DNA from: Ketobacter alkanivorans
GTDB lineage: Bacteria > Pseudomonadota > Gammaproteobacteria > Pseudomonadales > Ketobacteraceae
Assembly: GCF_002863865.1 (NCBI RefSeq)
Contig: NZ_CP022684.1
Location: 3,725,990-3,789,989 of the forward strand
DNA length: 64,000 bases
Reading direction: 5' to 3'
The notes under the pieces are model-generated. The model saw only the letters and a list, made by a program, of their open reading frames with translations, was not told the origin of the DNA and ran no database searches. The translations under genes were made by a program, and so were the position numbers. Below are positions 35,553 to 43,790 of this stretch, one piece after another. Within the stretch, counting starts at the first letter, position 1. Every line of letters begins with the position of its first letter.

Positions 35553-37286
35553 ATGACGCTGGAACAGATCAAGAATCAGTTGGTAGTTACCGCTGCGCAA
35601 CACACCACTGCGGGGGTAAAACCGCAAAATGAAGACAGCATGGCGATCCAGATACCAGAAGGCTCGATGTTGTCTCGCAAGGGCATTGTGGTGGCCATCG
35701 CTGATGGTGTTAGTGCGGCAGAGGCGGGCAAGGAAGCTTCTGATATCGCTGTCACCAGTTTTATCAATGATTATTATTCTACGCCGGATTCCTGGAGTGT
35801 TAAGCAGTCCGCTCACAAAGTTCTGACAGCGCTTAACCGCTGGCTGTACGGCCAAGGCCAGAAATTTCTGAATGCTGAGAAAGGCTATATCACGACCTTT
35901 AGTTGCGTGATCTTAAAGTCACGTTCTGCCTATGTGTTTCATGTGGGGGATTCCAGAGTCTGGCGTTTGCGCGATGGCAATCTTGAACAGCTAACCCGCG
36001 ATCACACTGCGCGCATCTCCTCCTCGCAAAGTTATCTGGCACGAGCCTTGGGTATTGATCTGAATTTGGATGTGGATCTGAAGGTGGTAGACATTCTGCC
36101 TGGTGATCTGTTTTTGCTGACGACTGATGGCGTGCACGAATTCATTGATCCGCGCAATATGCGTGATGTTATGCTCGCCGATGCCGCGGAGCTTGAGGTG
36201 ACCGCTGCTGAATTGGTTCGGCGTGCCCTTGATAATGGCAGCACAGACAATCTGTCCTGTCAGTTGGTGCGAGTGGATAAGTTGGGGCAGGAAACCAATG
36301 AGGACGTGCTGCATACCTTGCGCTTGCTGCCCTTTCCGCCTGAGTTGGAAGTGGGGTTGAAACTGGATCAGTGGCGGGTGTTGGCACAGATCCATGCCAG
36401 TCAGCGCAGTCAGTTGTATCGAGTGCGGAATGAGGAGTCAGGCCAGCTGGCGGTGATGAAGACGCCATCAGTAAATTATGTGGACGATGTGGCCTACATC
36501 GAGCGCTTCATTATGGAAGAGTGGGTGGGGCGCCGCATTGACAGCCCTTATGTGGTGAAAGTTGTTGAGTCAGACAGCAATCGCCATTTTCTGTATTACC
36601 TTACCGAAGACCTGCCCGGCCCTTCACTGGCTGCATTGATTGAGAAAGAGGGGCCTCTGGATGTGGGTTGGGTGGTGGATGCTGCCGTTAAACTGGTACA
36701 GGGCTTACGCACATTCCATCGTCGCGAAACTCTGCATCAAGACATCAAGCCCGATAATATTGTGATGAAAGGCGATGACCCCGTCATTATTGATTTTGGC
36801 TCGGTTTATGTGGCGGGGGTGGATGAAATTGCCACCAGTTTTGATCGGGAGCGGGCTTTGGGTACGCTGGATTACTCTGCGCCGGAGTATCGTTTGCAGC
36901 GGCCCCGCTCAGAAAAAAGCGACCAATTTTCGTTGGCGATGGTGCTGTATGAAATGCTGACAGCGCATCATCCATTCGGAGAGCGCTTCCAAAAGGCCAG
37001 TACCGTATCGGACTTTCTGGATTTGGTGTACGTTCCTGCGTACAAGCGCAACCCAATGGTGCCGGTGTGGCTGGATGGCGCCCTGCGCAAGGCACTGCAA
37101 ACCAATGCCGATCTGCGTTACGAATCGCTGTCGGAATTCGTGCATGATTTGAAGCATCCCAACCCCGCGTTTCTTAGTGTGGAGCAGCGCCCTTTGCTGG
37201 AACGTGACCCGGCCCGCTTCTGGCGCTGGTGTGCCTTGGGGCTGGTGCTGACCAATTTGGTGACCCTCACCCTGTGGCTGAGATAA
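35553..37286 (+). CDS. PP2C phosphatase-Ser/Thr kinase fusion, membrane-anchored
   Basis: A 577-residue protein joining opposite activities. The N-terminal PP2C phosphatase (about 1-245) has NEDS, IADGVSAAEAG, VGDSRVWRL and STDNLSC, the metal-binding aspartate motifs. The C-terminal kinase (about 270-545) has Lys303 (AVMKTP), HQDIKPDN (His395, Asp397), DFG (Asp414) and an APE-like SAPEY. A last membrane segment ends the protein. The glycine loop is poor (ASQRSQLY), as in some related kinases. The gene sits directly after the nitrate transporter gene, as in Pseudomonas, so control of nitrate uptake or assimilation by phosphorylation is inferred. Confidence 0.92.
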   Translation: MTLEQIKNQLVVTAAQHTTAGVKPQNEDSMAIQIPEGSMLSRKGIVVAIADGVSAAEAGKEASDIAVTSFINDYYSTPDSWSVKQSAHKVLTALNRWLYGQGQKFLNAEKGYITTFSCVILKSRSAYVFHVGDSRVWRLRDGNLEQLTRDHTARISSSQSYLARALGIDLNLDVDLKVVDILPGDLFLLTTDGVHEFIDPRNMRDVMLADAAELEVTAAELVRRALDNGSTDNLSCQLVRVDKLGQETNEDVLHTLRLLPFPPELEVGLKLDQWRVLAQIHASQRSQLYRVRNEESGQLAVMKTPSVNYVDDVAYIERFIMEEWVGRRIDSPYVVKVVESDSNRHFLYYLTEDLPGPSLAALIEKEGPLDVGWVVDAAVKLVQGLRTFHRRETLHQDIKPDNIVMKGDDPVIIDFGSVYVAGVDEIATSFDRERALGTLDYSAPEYRLQRPRSEKSDQFSLAMVLYEMLTAHHPFGERFQKASTVSDFLDLVYVPAYKRNPMVPVWLDGALRKALQTNADLRYESLSEFVHDLKHPNPAFLSVEQRPLLERDPARFWRWCALGLVLTNLVTLTLWLR

Positions 37287-37335
37287 GAAACCGTATATAC
37301 TGGCGCACCCTAGTGTAACCAGTCAGTCAGTGATC

Positions 37336-38205
37336 ATGGAACAATCCTATCGCCTTGTAATCCGTTGCCCAGACCGGGTAGGCATCGTCGCCAAAGTCAG
37401 TGAGTTTATCAGTGCTCACCAAGGTTGGTTGACTGAGGCCAGCTATCATTCAGAGCCAGCCAGCTCGGCGCAACAAACCGGCTGGTTCTTTATGCGCAAT
37501 GAGATCCGTGCAGATTCCCTCAATGTGAGTCTGGATGAATTCAAGAAGCGCTTTGCAGTGCTGGCGGATGAATTCCAAATGAGCTGGTTTGTTACAGACT
37601 CCTGCGTGCGCAAGAAAGTGGTGATTCTGGCCAGCCACGCTTCCCACTGTTTGGCGGATCTGTTGTATCGTTGGCACAGTGGTGAACTGCATTGTGATAT
37701 TGCTGCTGTTATTGCCAACCACGATAACCTGCGCAGCATGGTGGAATGGCACAATATTCCGTTTCATCATGTACCGGCAGACAAAACCGATAAATCACCC
37801 CATTTCCATAAAGTGGATGAGCTGTTGCAGCAATATGCAGCACAAACCATTGTCTTGGCCCGTTACATGCAAATTCTGCCGGGGGAGATCTGCAACCGCT
37901 ACTCAGGCCAGGTGATCAACATCCATCACAGTTTTCTGCCTTCGTTTGTAGGGGCAAACCCGTATTACCAAGCCTATGACCGAGGGGTAAAACTGATCGG
38001 TGCCACTTGCCATTATGTAACAGAGGATCTGGATCAGGGCCCTATCATTGAGCAGGATGTCGGGCGCATCAATCATCGCCACAACAAAGAGGATCTGGTG
38101 CGGTTGGGTAAAGATGTGGAAAAAATCGTGCTGGCGCGGGGTTTGCGTTACCATTTGGAGGATCGTGTGGTGATTCACGGTAACAAGACCGTTATTTTCG
38201 ACTAG
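37336..38205 (+). CDS. purU: Formyltetrahydrofolate deformylase
   Basis: Hydrolyses 10-formyl-tetrahydrofolate to formate and tetrahydrofolate, balancing one-carbon pools and feeding formate to purine synthesis. It has 289 residues: an ACT domain (RLVIRCPDRVGIVAKVS) at about 5-85, then a formyltransferase-fold domain with IAAVIANHDNL, INIHHSFLPSF and the catalytic Asp in VTEDLDQGPIIEQD. The ATG at 37336 is preferred to a GTG two codons earlier. Monocistronic. Confidence 0.95.
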   Translation: MEQSYRLVIRCPDRVGIVAKVSEFISAHQGWLTEASYHSEPASSAQQTGWFFMRNEIRADSLNVSLDEFKKRFAVLADEFQMSWFVTDSCVRKKVVILASHASHCLADLLYRWHSGELHCDIAAVIANHDNLRSMVEWHNIPFHHVPADKTDKSPHFHKVDELLQQYAAQTIVLARYMQILPGEICNRYSGQVINIHHSFLPSFVGANPYYQAYDRGVKLIGATCHYVTEDLDQGPIIEQDVGRINHRHNKEDLVRLGKDVEKIVLARGLRYHLEDRVVIHGNKTVIFD

Positions 38206-38274
38206 AATCTAGCATTGCTCCACGTGCATATAATGATAATAAACAGCGACAGTACAGAATAGGAATGTTTCAGC

Positions 38275-38883
38275 GTGAATCTTGAGATACCTGCAGCCCT
38301 GCTAAAAGAGGATGAGGACAGCACTAACCAACGGATTCTGGATAGCGCCCGATCACTATACATTGAATACGGCTTACGCCGCACGACCATGGAAGATGTG
38401 GCCAAACAGGCGGGGATGGGCAGGGCTACTCTGTACCGTCGCTTCAGTGAGAAAGACCATCTGTTCAAGGCGGTAATACTGCGTGATTTGCAGCGCCATC
38501 TGGTGATCATTGAAAACGCCATCAGAGATATGAATTCTGCATTGGATGGGCTGCTGGAGGCGTTTGTGCAGTTTTGTGGCCTGATCAATGCCAACGAGTT
38601 GTTGCAGCGTCTGCTTAAATCCGAGCCTGATCATGTGCTTCCGTACCTCACCACCGACTTCGAAGCCATCATGATGTTCGCTCGACAATACCTTTCCATG
38701 CAGCTGCAGCGCGGCCAGAAACTGGGCCACATCAAGGCCAGTGACCCGGCAATTACCGCTGAAATGCTGCTGCGTCTTACCCAGTCGTTGATGCTGAGCC
38801 CCAAGGGTGTAATTGATCCTGCCAGCGAAAAGAGTCTGCGTCAGTTTGTTGAAAATTATCTTCGCCCACTTCTAACTCCCTGA
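38275..38883 (+). CDS. TetR-family transcriptional regulator
   Basis: DNA-binding repressor of 202 residues. The helix-turn-helix (TTMEDVAKQAGMGRATLYRRF, about 37-57) is of TetR type; the C-terminal half is the variable ligand domain, rich in Leu and Gln. GTG start with AGGAA upstream. It precedes a DUF2236 gene and an acyl-CoA synthetase gene on the same strand, so a fatty-acid-like ligand is a fair guess. Confidence 0.9.
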   Translation: MNLEIPAALLKEDEDSTNQRILDSARSLYIEYGLRRTTMEDVAKQAGMGRATLYRRFSEKDHLFKAVILRDLQRHLVIIENAIRDMNSALDGLLEAFVQFCGLINANELLQRLLKSEPDHVLPYLTTDFEAIMMFARQYLSMQLQRGQKLGHIKASDPAITAEMLLRLTQSLMLSPKGVIDPASEKSLRQFVENYLRPLLTP

Positions 38884-38906
38884 TTTATATAGTCTAAACT
38901 AGATAT

Positions 38907-38944
38907 CAATATCTTGGCAGCCTGATCGGTTTGCCGAGATATTG
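38907..38944. repeat. Inverted repeat before the DUF2236 gene
   Basis: CAATATCTTGGCA and TGCCGAGATATTG, 13-base arms with a single G-T mismatch and a 12-base loop. It lies 24 bases after the TetR stop. It may be the operator for the TetR protein or a transcript-end hairpin without a T run. Confidence 0.55.
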
Positions 38945-39069
38945 CTGCGCGCGCGATATGAGCTTGAGTCGGTGGCCGCCAAGAAAAGGCTTGATTTTCG
39001 ATTCCATAAGACATAATTTGTATTTTGTCTCGGTAATCGGTTTTCGTAATGGCTTTTGAGGAGGGAACA

Positions 39070-40002
39070 GTGAATCAAGCTGCCCAGGTACAGGAAAAAC
39101 AACATAAAAACGCCCCGCAACCACTGGGCCCGGAATCCAGCACGTGGCGGGATTTTGGATCATATCTGTTTCACTTGATGCTACCTCAGGCCTTTGTCTT
39201 GCAGTCGGCGCATCCAGTTATAGACGCTGCCGTCTCCAAGGATAAAAAATACAAGTACGATCCCTGGGGGCGAGCCAAGGGTTCGGTAAAGCTGTTGTGG
39301 CCTGTTGTTTATTCGCGCCCGGAGAAAGCCATTGAGATGGGCCACCGTCTGCGGGAGATGCATCGTCAGATCAAAGGCGTCGATAAAGACGGCAACAAAT
39401 ACCATGCCTTGGATCCCGAGGCCTATTCCTGGGTTCACATCACAGGCTTTGATGCCACGCTGCGGATGTTCGAATATTTCGGTCGTCCGGTCAGTCGTGA
39501 AGAGCGGGCGAGGATATTTGATGAATGGAAGCAGATGGGGTCTTTGCTGGGCATTCCCGATCGCAACATTCCCCAAACCGAAGACGAATACTGGAAGCAC
39601 TTCGACTACATCATTGAGGAACGCCTGATCTGGGGCGAGGTGCTGGACGATCTGATGGATCCCGCTTTCTATGGAAACTATCCACGCCCGGAAGAAATGA
39701 AATACCTGCCCATGCCTATTTTCAGGCTGTTGATGGGCACCATGGGGTGGTTGATGCATAAGGTGACTGTGGCGACTTTGCCGCAGAATTTCCGCCGCAA
39801 GTTTAATGTCGAATACACTAAATCCGATCAACGCTTCTTTAAGTTGTTTGCTTGGGCTGTGCGTACCTTCTACCCGTTGGTGCCTGAGCGCATGCGTTAC
39901 ATCCCGCTTGCCTGGAAAGCCATTAAGGATTCCCGCAACCATCCGGATGCGTATGAGCATGACTATACCGATACCAATACCAATGAGTTGGTGATCTCGT
40001 AA
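39070..40002 (+). CDS. DUF2236 / MpaB-like oxygenase family protein
   Basis: A 310-residue protein of the DUF2236 (latex-clearing-protein/MpaB-like) family, whose characterised members bind haem b and cleave polyisoprene with oxygen. Visible landmarks are MLPQAFVLQSAHPVI near the start, HRQIKGVD, the block WVHITGFDATLRMFEYFGRP and RKFNVEYT near the end; conserved histidines in the first block and in WVHITG are candidates for haem ligands. Start set at a GTG at 39070 with a very strong GAGGAGGG, rather than an ATG seven codons upstream without one. No signal peptide. The next gene is an acyl-CoA synthetase. Confidence 0.85.
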   Translation: MNQAAQVQEKQHKNAPQPLGPESSTWRDFGSYLFHLMLPQAFVLQSAHPVIDAAVSKDKKYKYDPWGRAKGSVKLLWPVVYSRPEKAIEMGHRLREMHRQIKGVDKDGNKYHALDPEAYSWVHITGFDATLRMFEYFGRPVSREERARIFDEWKQMGSLLGIPDRNIPQTEDEYWKHFDYIIEERLIWGEVLDDLMDPAFYGNYPRPEEMKYLPMPIFRLLMGTMGWLMHKVTVATLPQNFRRKFNVEYTKSDQRFFKLFAWAVRTFYPLVPERMRYIPLAWKAIKDSRNHPDAYEHDYTDTNTNELVIS

Positions 40003-40021
40003 TTTTAGTAACTGCAGAGGA

Positions 40022-41701
40022 ATGATGATTATGCCGTATCCTCGGCCTTGGCTTTCAACCTATGAGCGGTTGGGTGTGGATTGGGAGGCGTTGCCACCGG
40101 TTCCGGAAATGACGTTGTCGGATTACATCCGGGTTTATGGTCAGGAGTATGCTGATCGCATTGCGTTAGTGTACTTTGGCGTCACCATTTCTTATTCCGA
40201 ACTGGATCATCTGGCGGATAAGCTGGCCCACGGCTTGCTGGCGACGGGTGCCGGGAAGGGAGATGTGCTGGCGATTCAGTTGCCCAACACGCCGCAGTAT
40301 GTGTTGGCATTGATTGCCGCTGCCCGTATCGGTATGAAAGTCACCAGTGTGTCGGCGTTATTGACGCCGCCAGAAGTGATTCACCAATGCAACGATGCCA
40401 AAGCCAAGGTTTTACTGACTCTGGATGCCATCTTTAACGCAACTCAGGCTGCGTTGGCGGGTAAGATCCCCAGCTTGCAAGCGGTGATCGTCTCCAGTGC
40501 GACGGAGATGTTGCCGGGTATGCCGAATGCAACACTCTGCACAACTCAGTTGGGTGATGCTGCGGTGGAGGGATTGGACGCTGTGCTGGCCCGGGCGGAC
40601 ACTGGCCATATACGGGTAGCAGTGGATCTGGATGACGTGCTGTATCTGCAGTATACCGGTGGCACCACGGGTAAACCCAAAGGTGCACAATTGTCATCCC
40701 GTAATATCCTTGCCAATAATATTCAGGCCGATGTGTTTTACGGTTACCGCAAAGGTAAGGAAACGGTGGCCTCTGCGTTCCCGTTGTTTCATATCGGTGG
40801 TGCGGCAGTGTTGTTTAATGCCTTGTGTACCGCATCGACATTCTTAGTGATTGCAGATCCCCGCAACATTGAACAGTTTTGTCAGGAGATGAAATCATTT
40901 CCGCCCACTATTTTGGCGAATGTACCTGCGTTGTTCCAGATGCTGGTGAACGCTCCAGCCTTCCAGCAGTTGGACTGGTCGTCGCTGCGGGTGGCGGTTT
41001 CCGGTGCAGCGCCATTCAGTGTTGATGAAATAAAACGTCTGGAAGCGGTGGTAGGAGCGGGAAAATTCTGCGAAGTGTACGGTATGACGGAAACAGCGCC
41101 GGTGCAGACTCTGAACCCGGCCAGTGCCTTCAAACCAGGATACGTGGGTATTCCTCTGCCGGGTACCGACTTGCGCATTGTTGATCCCGAAAGCGGTGAG
41201 AATCTGCCGTTAGGAGCCCCGGGTGAGGTGGTGGTGTCTGGCCCTCAGGTGATGTCCGGTTATCTGGCCATGCCAGAGGCGAGCGCTGAATCCCTGCGCG
41301 AGTACGAAGGCAAGCGCTGGATGCACACGGGGGATATAGGGTTTCTGGATGAAGAGGGCTATCTGAAAATCTGCGATCGGAGTAAGGATATGCTGATCGT
41401 TGGTGGCTACAAGGTGTTTTCTGTGGAGCTGGAATCCAAGCTGCAGTCTCTGCCTTTTGTGGAGATGAGTGCGGTAGTAGGGCGGCCGGATCAGGAGCGA
41501 CCCGGCAACGATGTGGTGCAGGTGTATGTGCAGCGCAATGACGCCGAGCCACGGAACGATGCTAAGCAAAAAGCGGCCATCATTGAGTTTTGTCGCGCCA
41601 ATATGGCGCCTTACAAAGTGCCCAAGGAAGTGTTCTTTGTCGATGCCATCCCGCTTACTTCCGTGGGCAAGATAGATAAGAAAGCACTGCGGGTAACCTA
41701 G
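40022..41701 (+). CDS. Acyl-CoA synthetase (AMP-forming)
   Basis: Adenylate-forming enzyme of 559 residues that activates a carboxylic acid with ATP and CoA. The P-loop YTGGTTGKPKG, the A5 motif CEVYGMTETAP, the hinge MHTGDIGFLDEEGYLKICDRSKD and the C-terminal catalytic Lys in TSVGKIDKKALR are all present. Similar to medium/long-chain fatty acid CoA ligases. Three in-frame ATGs start the gene; AGAGG favours the first two. Cotranscription with the DUF2236 gene (19-base gap) is likely, so it may activate an oxidation product of that enzyme. Confidence 0.9.
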   Translation: MMIMPYPRPWLSTYERLGVDWEALPPVPEMTLSDYIRVYGQEYADRIALVYFGVTISYSELDHLADKLAHGLLATGAGKGDVLAIQLPNTPQYVLALIAAARIGMKVTSVSALLTPPEVIHQCNDAKAKVLLTLDAIFNATQAALAGKIPSLQAVIVSSATEMLPGMPNATLCTTQLGDAAVEGLDAVLARADTGHIRVAVDLDDVLYLQYTGGTTGKPKGAQLSSRNILANNIQADVFYGYRKGKETVASAFPLFHIGGAAVLFNALCTASTFLVIADPRNIEQFCQEMKSFPPTILANVPALFQMLVNAPAFQQLDWSSLRVAVSGAAPFSVDEIKRLEAVVGAGKFCEVYGMTETAPVQTLNPASAFKPGYVGIPLPGTDLRIVDPESGENLPLGAPGEVVVSGPQVMSGYLAMPEASAESLREYEGKRWMHTGDIGFLDEEGYLKICDRSKDMLIVGGYKVFSVELESKLQSLPFVEMSAVVGRPDQERPGNDVVQVYVQRNDAEPRNDAKQKAAIIEFCRANMAPYKVPKEVFFVDAIPLTSVGKIDKKALRVT

Positions 41702-41707
41702 TGCTTT

Positions 41708-42970
41708 CTAGATGCTGAAATGGGTGTTCAGCACCTTATCCACTTTTATCTTTTTCATCTTGGCGATCATGGGAATACCGTTTTTATAAGGGGGATAGGA
41801 TTCCCCCTGTATCAGCGGTAACAGATAGTCACGACACTTGGGCGTAATATCAAACCCGCACTCGCTGATGAAGTCGCGTGGCATTTTCTGTTCCACGTTG
41901 GCTACATCCGCCAGGTTAGCTTGCCCAACGCTCCATGAATATTCTTCGCCAGGGTTGCGCACGATGATGGGCATGATGGCGTTCTTACCTTCAATGGCGA
42001 ACTCAACTGCAGCCTGCCCCATGGCATAGGCGTGATCTACATCGGTGGCCGAGGCAATGTGGCGGGCCGCCCGTTGCAGGTAGTCTGACAGGGCCCAGTG
42101 GTATTTATACCCCAGCTCTTTCTTGATCAGTTGCGCCAGATAGGGGGCTACGCCACCCAGCTGTGTATGCCCAAAGGCATCTTTGCCGCCTGAATCCGCC
42201 AGAAAGGTGCCATCCCGACGCTGGGCGCCTTCGGATACCACTATGGCGCAGAAGCCATCCCGTTTTACCGAGTGTTTCACCTTTTCCAGAAAGGCCTCCT
42301 GCTCGAATGGAATTTCGGGAAATACGATAATCTGTGGTGCGTCTGCCGATTCCTCCCGTGCCAGAGCGCCGGACGCTGCGATCCAGCCCGCATGACGGCC
42401 CATTACTTCCATGATGAATATCTTGGTGGAGGATTCGCACATGGAGGCTACGTCAAGGGCACCTTCACGGATCGAAACGGCTACGTATTTGGCAACCGAG
42501 CCAAAGCCGGGGCTGCAGTCGGTGAAGGGGAGGTCGTTGTCGACGGTTTTGGGGATGCCGATGCAGGTGATGGGGTAACCCATTTTTTCGGAGATCTGGG
42601 AGACCTTATGAGCTGTGTCCTGAGAGTCGCCGCCGCCATTATAGAAAAAGTAACCAATGTCATGGGCTTTGAATACCTCCACCAGGCGCTCGTACTCGCG
42701 CTGGTTTTCTTCAAAGCTGCGTAACTTGTAACGACAGGAACCGAAGGCACCGCCGGGGGTGTGTTTGAGGGCGGCGATGGTGTCATCGCTTTCATGGCTG
42801 GTGTCGATCAGGTCTTCAGTCAGGGCGCCGATGATGCCATTATGACCGGCATAGACCTTGCCGATTTTGTCCGGATGCTTGCGTGCGGCTTCAATTACCC
42901 CGCAGGCGCTGGCATTGATCACGGCAGTGACGCCACCGGACTGAGCATAGAATGCGTTTTTCGTCGCCAT
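41708..42970 (-). CDS. pfp: 6-phosphofructokinase, probably PPi-dependent
   Basis: Phosphofructokinase of 420 residues, of the subfamily usually annotated as diphosphate-dependent; phosphorylates fructose 6-phosphate reversibly if it uses PPi. Motifs: YAQSGGVTAVINAS, GHNGIIG, NGGGDSQDT (the phosphate-donor loop), PKTVDNDLP with catalytic Asp, and EVMGRHAGWIA. The loop NGGGDS differs from the GGDGS of ATP enzymes. A longer in-frame upstream extension was rejected: homology starts at MATKNAFYAQSG and GGGAGA lies at the right distance. Confidence 0.88.
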   Translation of the reverse strand: MATKNAFYAQSGGVTAVINASACGVIEAARKHPDKIGKVYAGHNGIIGALTEDLIDTSHESDDTIAALKHTPGGAFGSCRYKLRSFEENQREYERLVEVFKAHDIGYFFYNGGGDSQDTAHKVSQISEKMGYPITCIGIPKTVDNDLPFTDCSPGFGSVAKYVAVSIREGALDVASMCESSTKIFIMEVMGRHAGWIAASGALAREESADAPQIIVFPEIPFEQEAFLEKVKHSVKRDGFCAIVVSEGAQRRDGTFLADSGGKDAFGHTQLGGVAPYLAQLIKKELGYKYHWALSDYLQRAARHIASATDVDHAYAMGQAAVEFAIEGKNAIMPIIVRNPGEEYSWSVGQANLADVANVEQKMPRDFISECGFDITPKCRDYLLPLIQGESYPPYKNGIPMIAKMKKIKVDKVLNTHFSI

Positions 42971-43153
42971 GAATTCTCCCAAGCTAACCTTTTTTGTTTG
43001 AGACCTGTGGCCTTTCAGGCCTGCAATAAACGCGGCATGATATAGGAAATGGAAGCTGTTTTCATGTTGTGTTGCTGAGTCATCACGGCTTTTGGCACAA
43101 TGCACCACTGTTTGTTTGCCCACCGTTCTTGCCCGTCGGGCTTAGGAGTCAAT

Positions 43154-43750
43154 TTGAAGCCGTTGTTTGTGCTGTTCTGGCAGCTGTGTCGTTTCCAGAA
43201 AGGGCCGCAGGATGTGCCGTATTCCCAGGCGCTGATGGTGGTTTTGCTGTTGGCCAATGTATCGTTGGGGCTGGGCAGCATGCTGGTGCTGAGTGCGGAT
43301 TATTTGGTTGAGCAGGCCATGGGGATGCTGCTGGCGCTGGCCGTGTGGATGGCCATGATATGGGGTATTTTAGGGTTTAAGGGCCAGAAAGCGCGTTTTG
43401 TACAAACCTGGACAGCTTGTCTGGGTACGGACCTGTTGATGAGCTGCCTGGTTTTACCGCTTCAGGTGTTTATTGTGACCAATCCGCCAGTGGAGGGTGA
43501 GGGATCGATATGGCGCTTGGTGATGCTGTTGGTGCTGATTTGGGATATTTTGATCAAGGCTAGAATTTACAGCGTATCTATGGGGTTGGGGCGCTTGCAG
43601 GGAAACCTGTTGTCCATCAGCATCTGGCTATTGGTGTTTTTACTGAACTTTTCGTTTCTGCCGCCGGAAGTCATGCAGCAGGCAGAGCAGCAGTCCAGTG
43701 CCGGGGTGGATCAGGCTTATTCCGAGCGCCAACATAACACATCTAATTAA
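43154..43750 (+). CDS. Conserved hypothetical membrane protein
   Basis: About 198 residues with roughly four to five membrane helices and little else (segments near ALMVVLLLANVSLG, LLALAVWMAMIWGIL, LLMSCLVLPLQVFIV and ISIWLLVFLLNF). The N terminus LKPLFVLFWQL, then GPQDVPYS, resembles a family I have seen annotated only as hypothetical. TTG start chosen because TAGGAG precedes it by five bases; an ATG 18 codons upstream is the alternative. It ends 40 bases before mpl, so the two may be an operon. Confidence 0.6.
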   Translation: MKPLFVLFWQLCRFQKGPQDVPYSQALMVVLLLANVSLGLGSMLVLSADYLVEQAMGMLLALAVWMAMIWGILGFKGQKARFVQTWTACLGTDLLMSCLVLPLQVFIVTNPPVEGEGSIWRLVMLLVLIWDILIKARIYSVSMGLGRLQGNLLSISIWLLVFLLNFSFLPPEVMQQAEQQSSAGVDQAYSERQHNTSN

Positions 43751-43790
43751 GCGCTGAATTGCTAGCGTATACGTCGAATCAGGGTTAACT

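Noticed and set aside
38941..38962. CG-repeat run GCGCGCGCG as a structural element
   Set aside because: Only nine bases; no context suggesting function.
39181..39960. 259-codon minus-strand frame within the DUF2236 gene
   Set aside because: Opposite a conserved gene with a strong ribosome binding site; the reverse product is His/Arg-rich and unlike a real protein.
42971..43123. N-terminal extension of the phosphofructokinase gene
   Set aside because: The extra residues have no homology, and a good ribosome binding site lies at the internal ATG at 42970.
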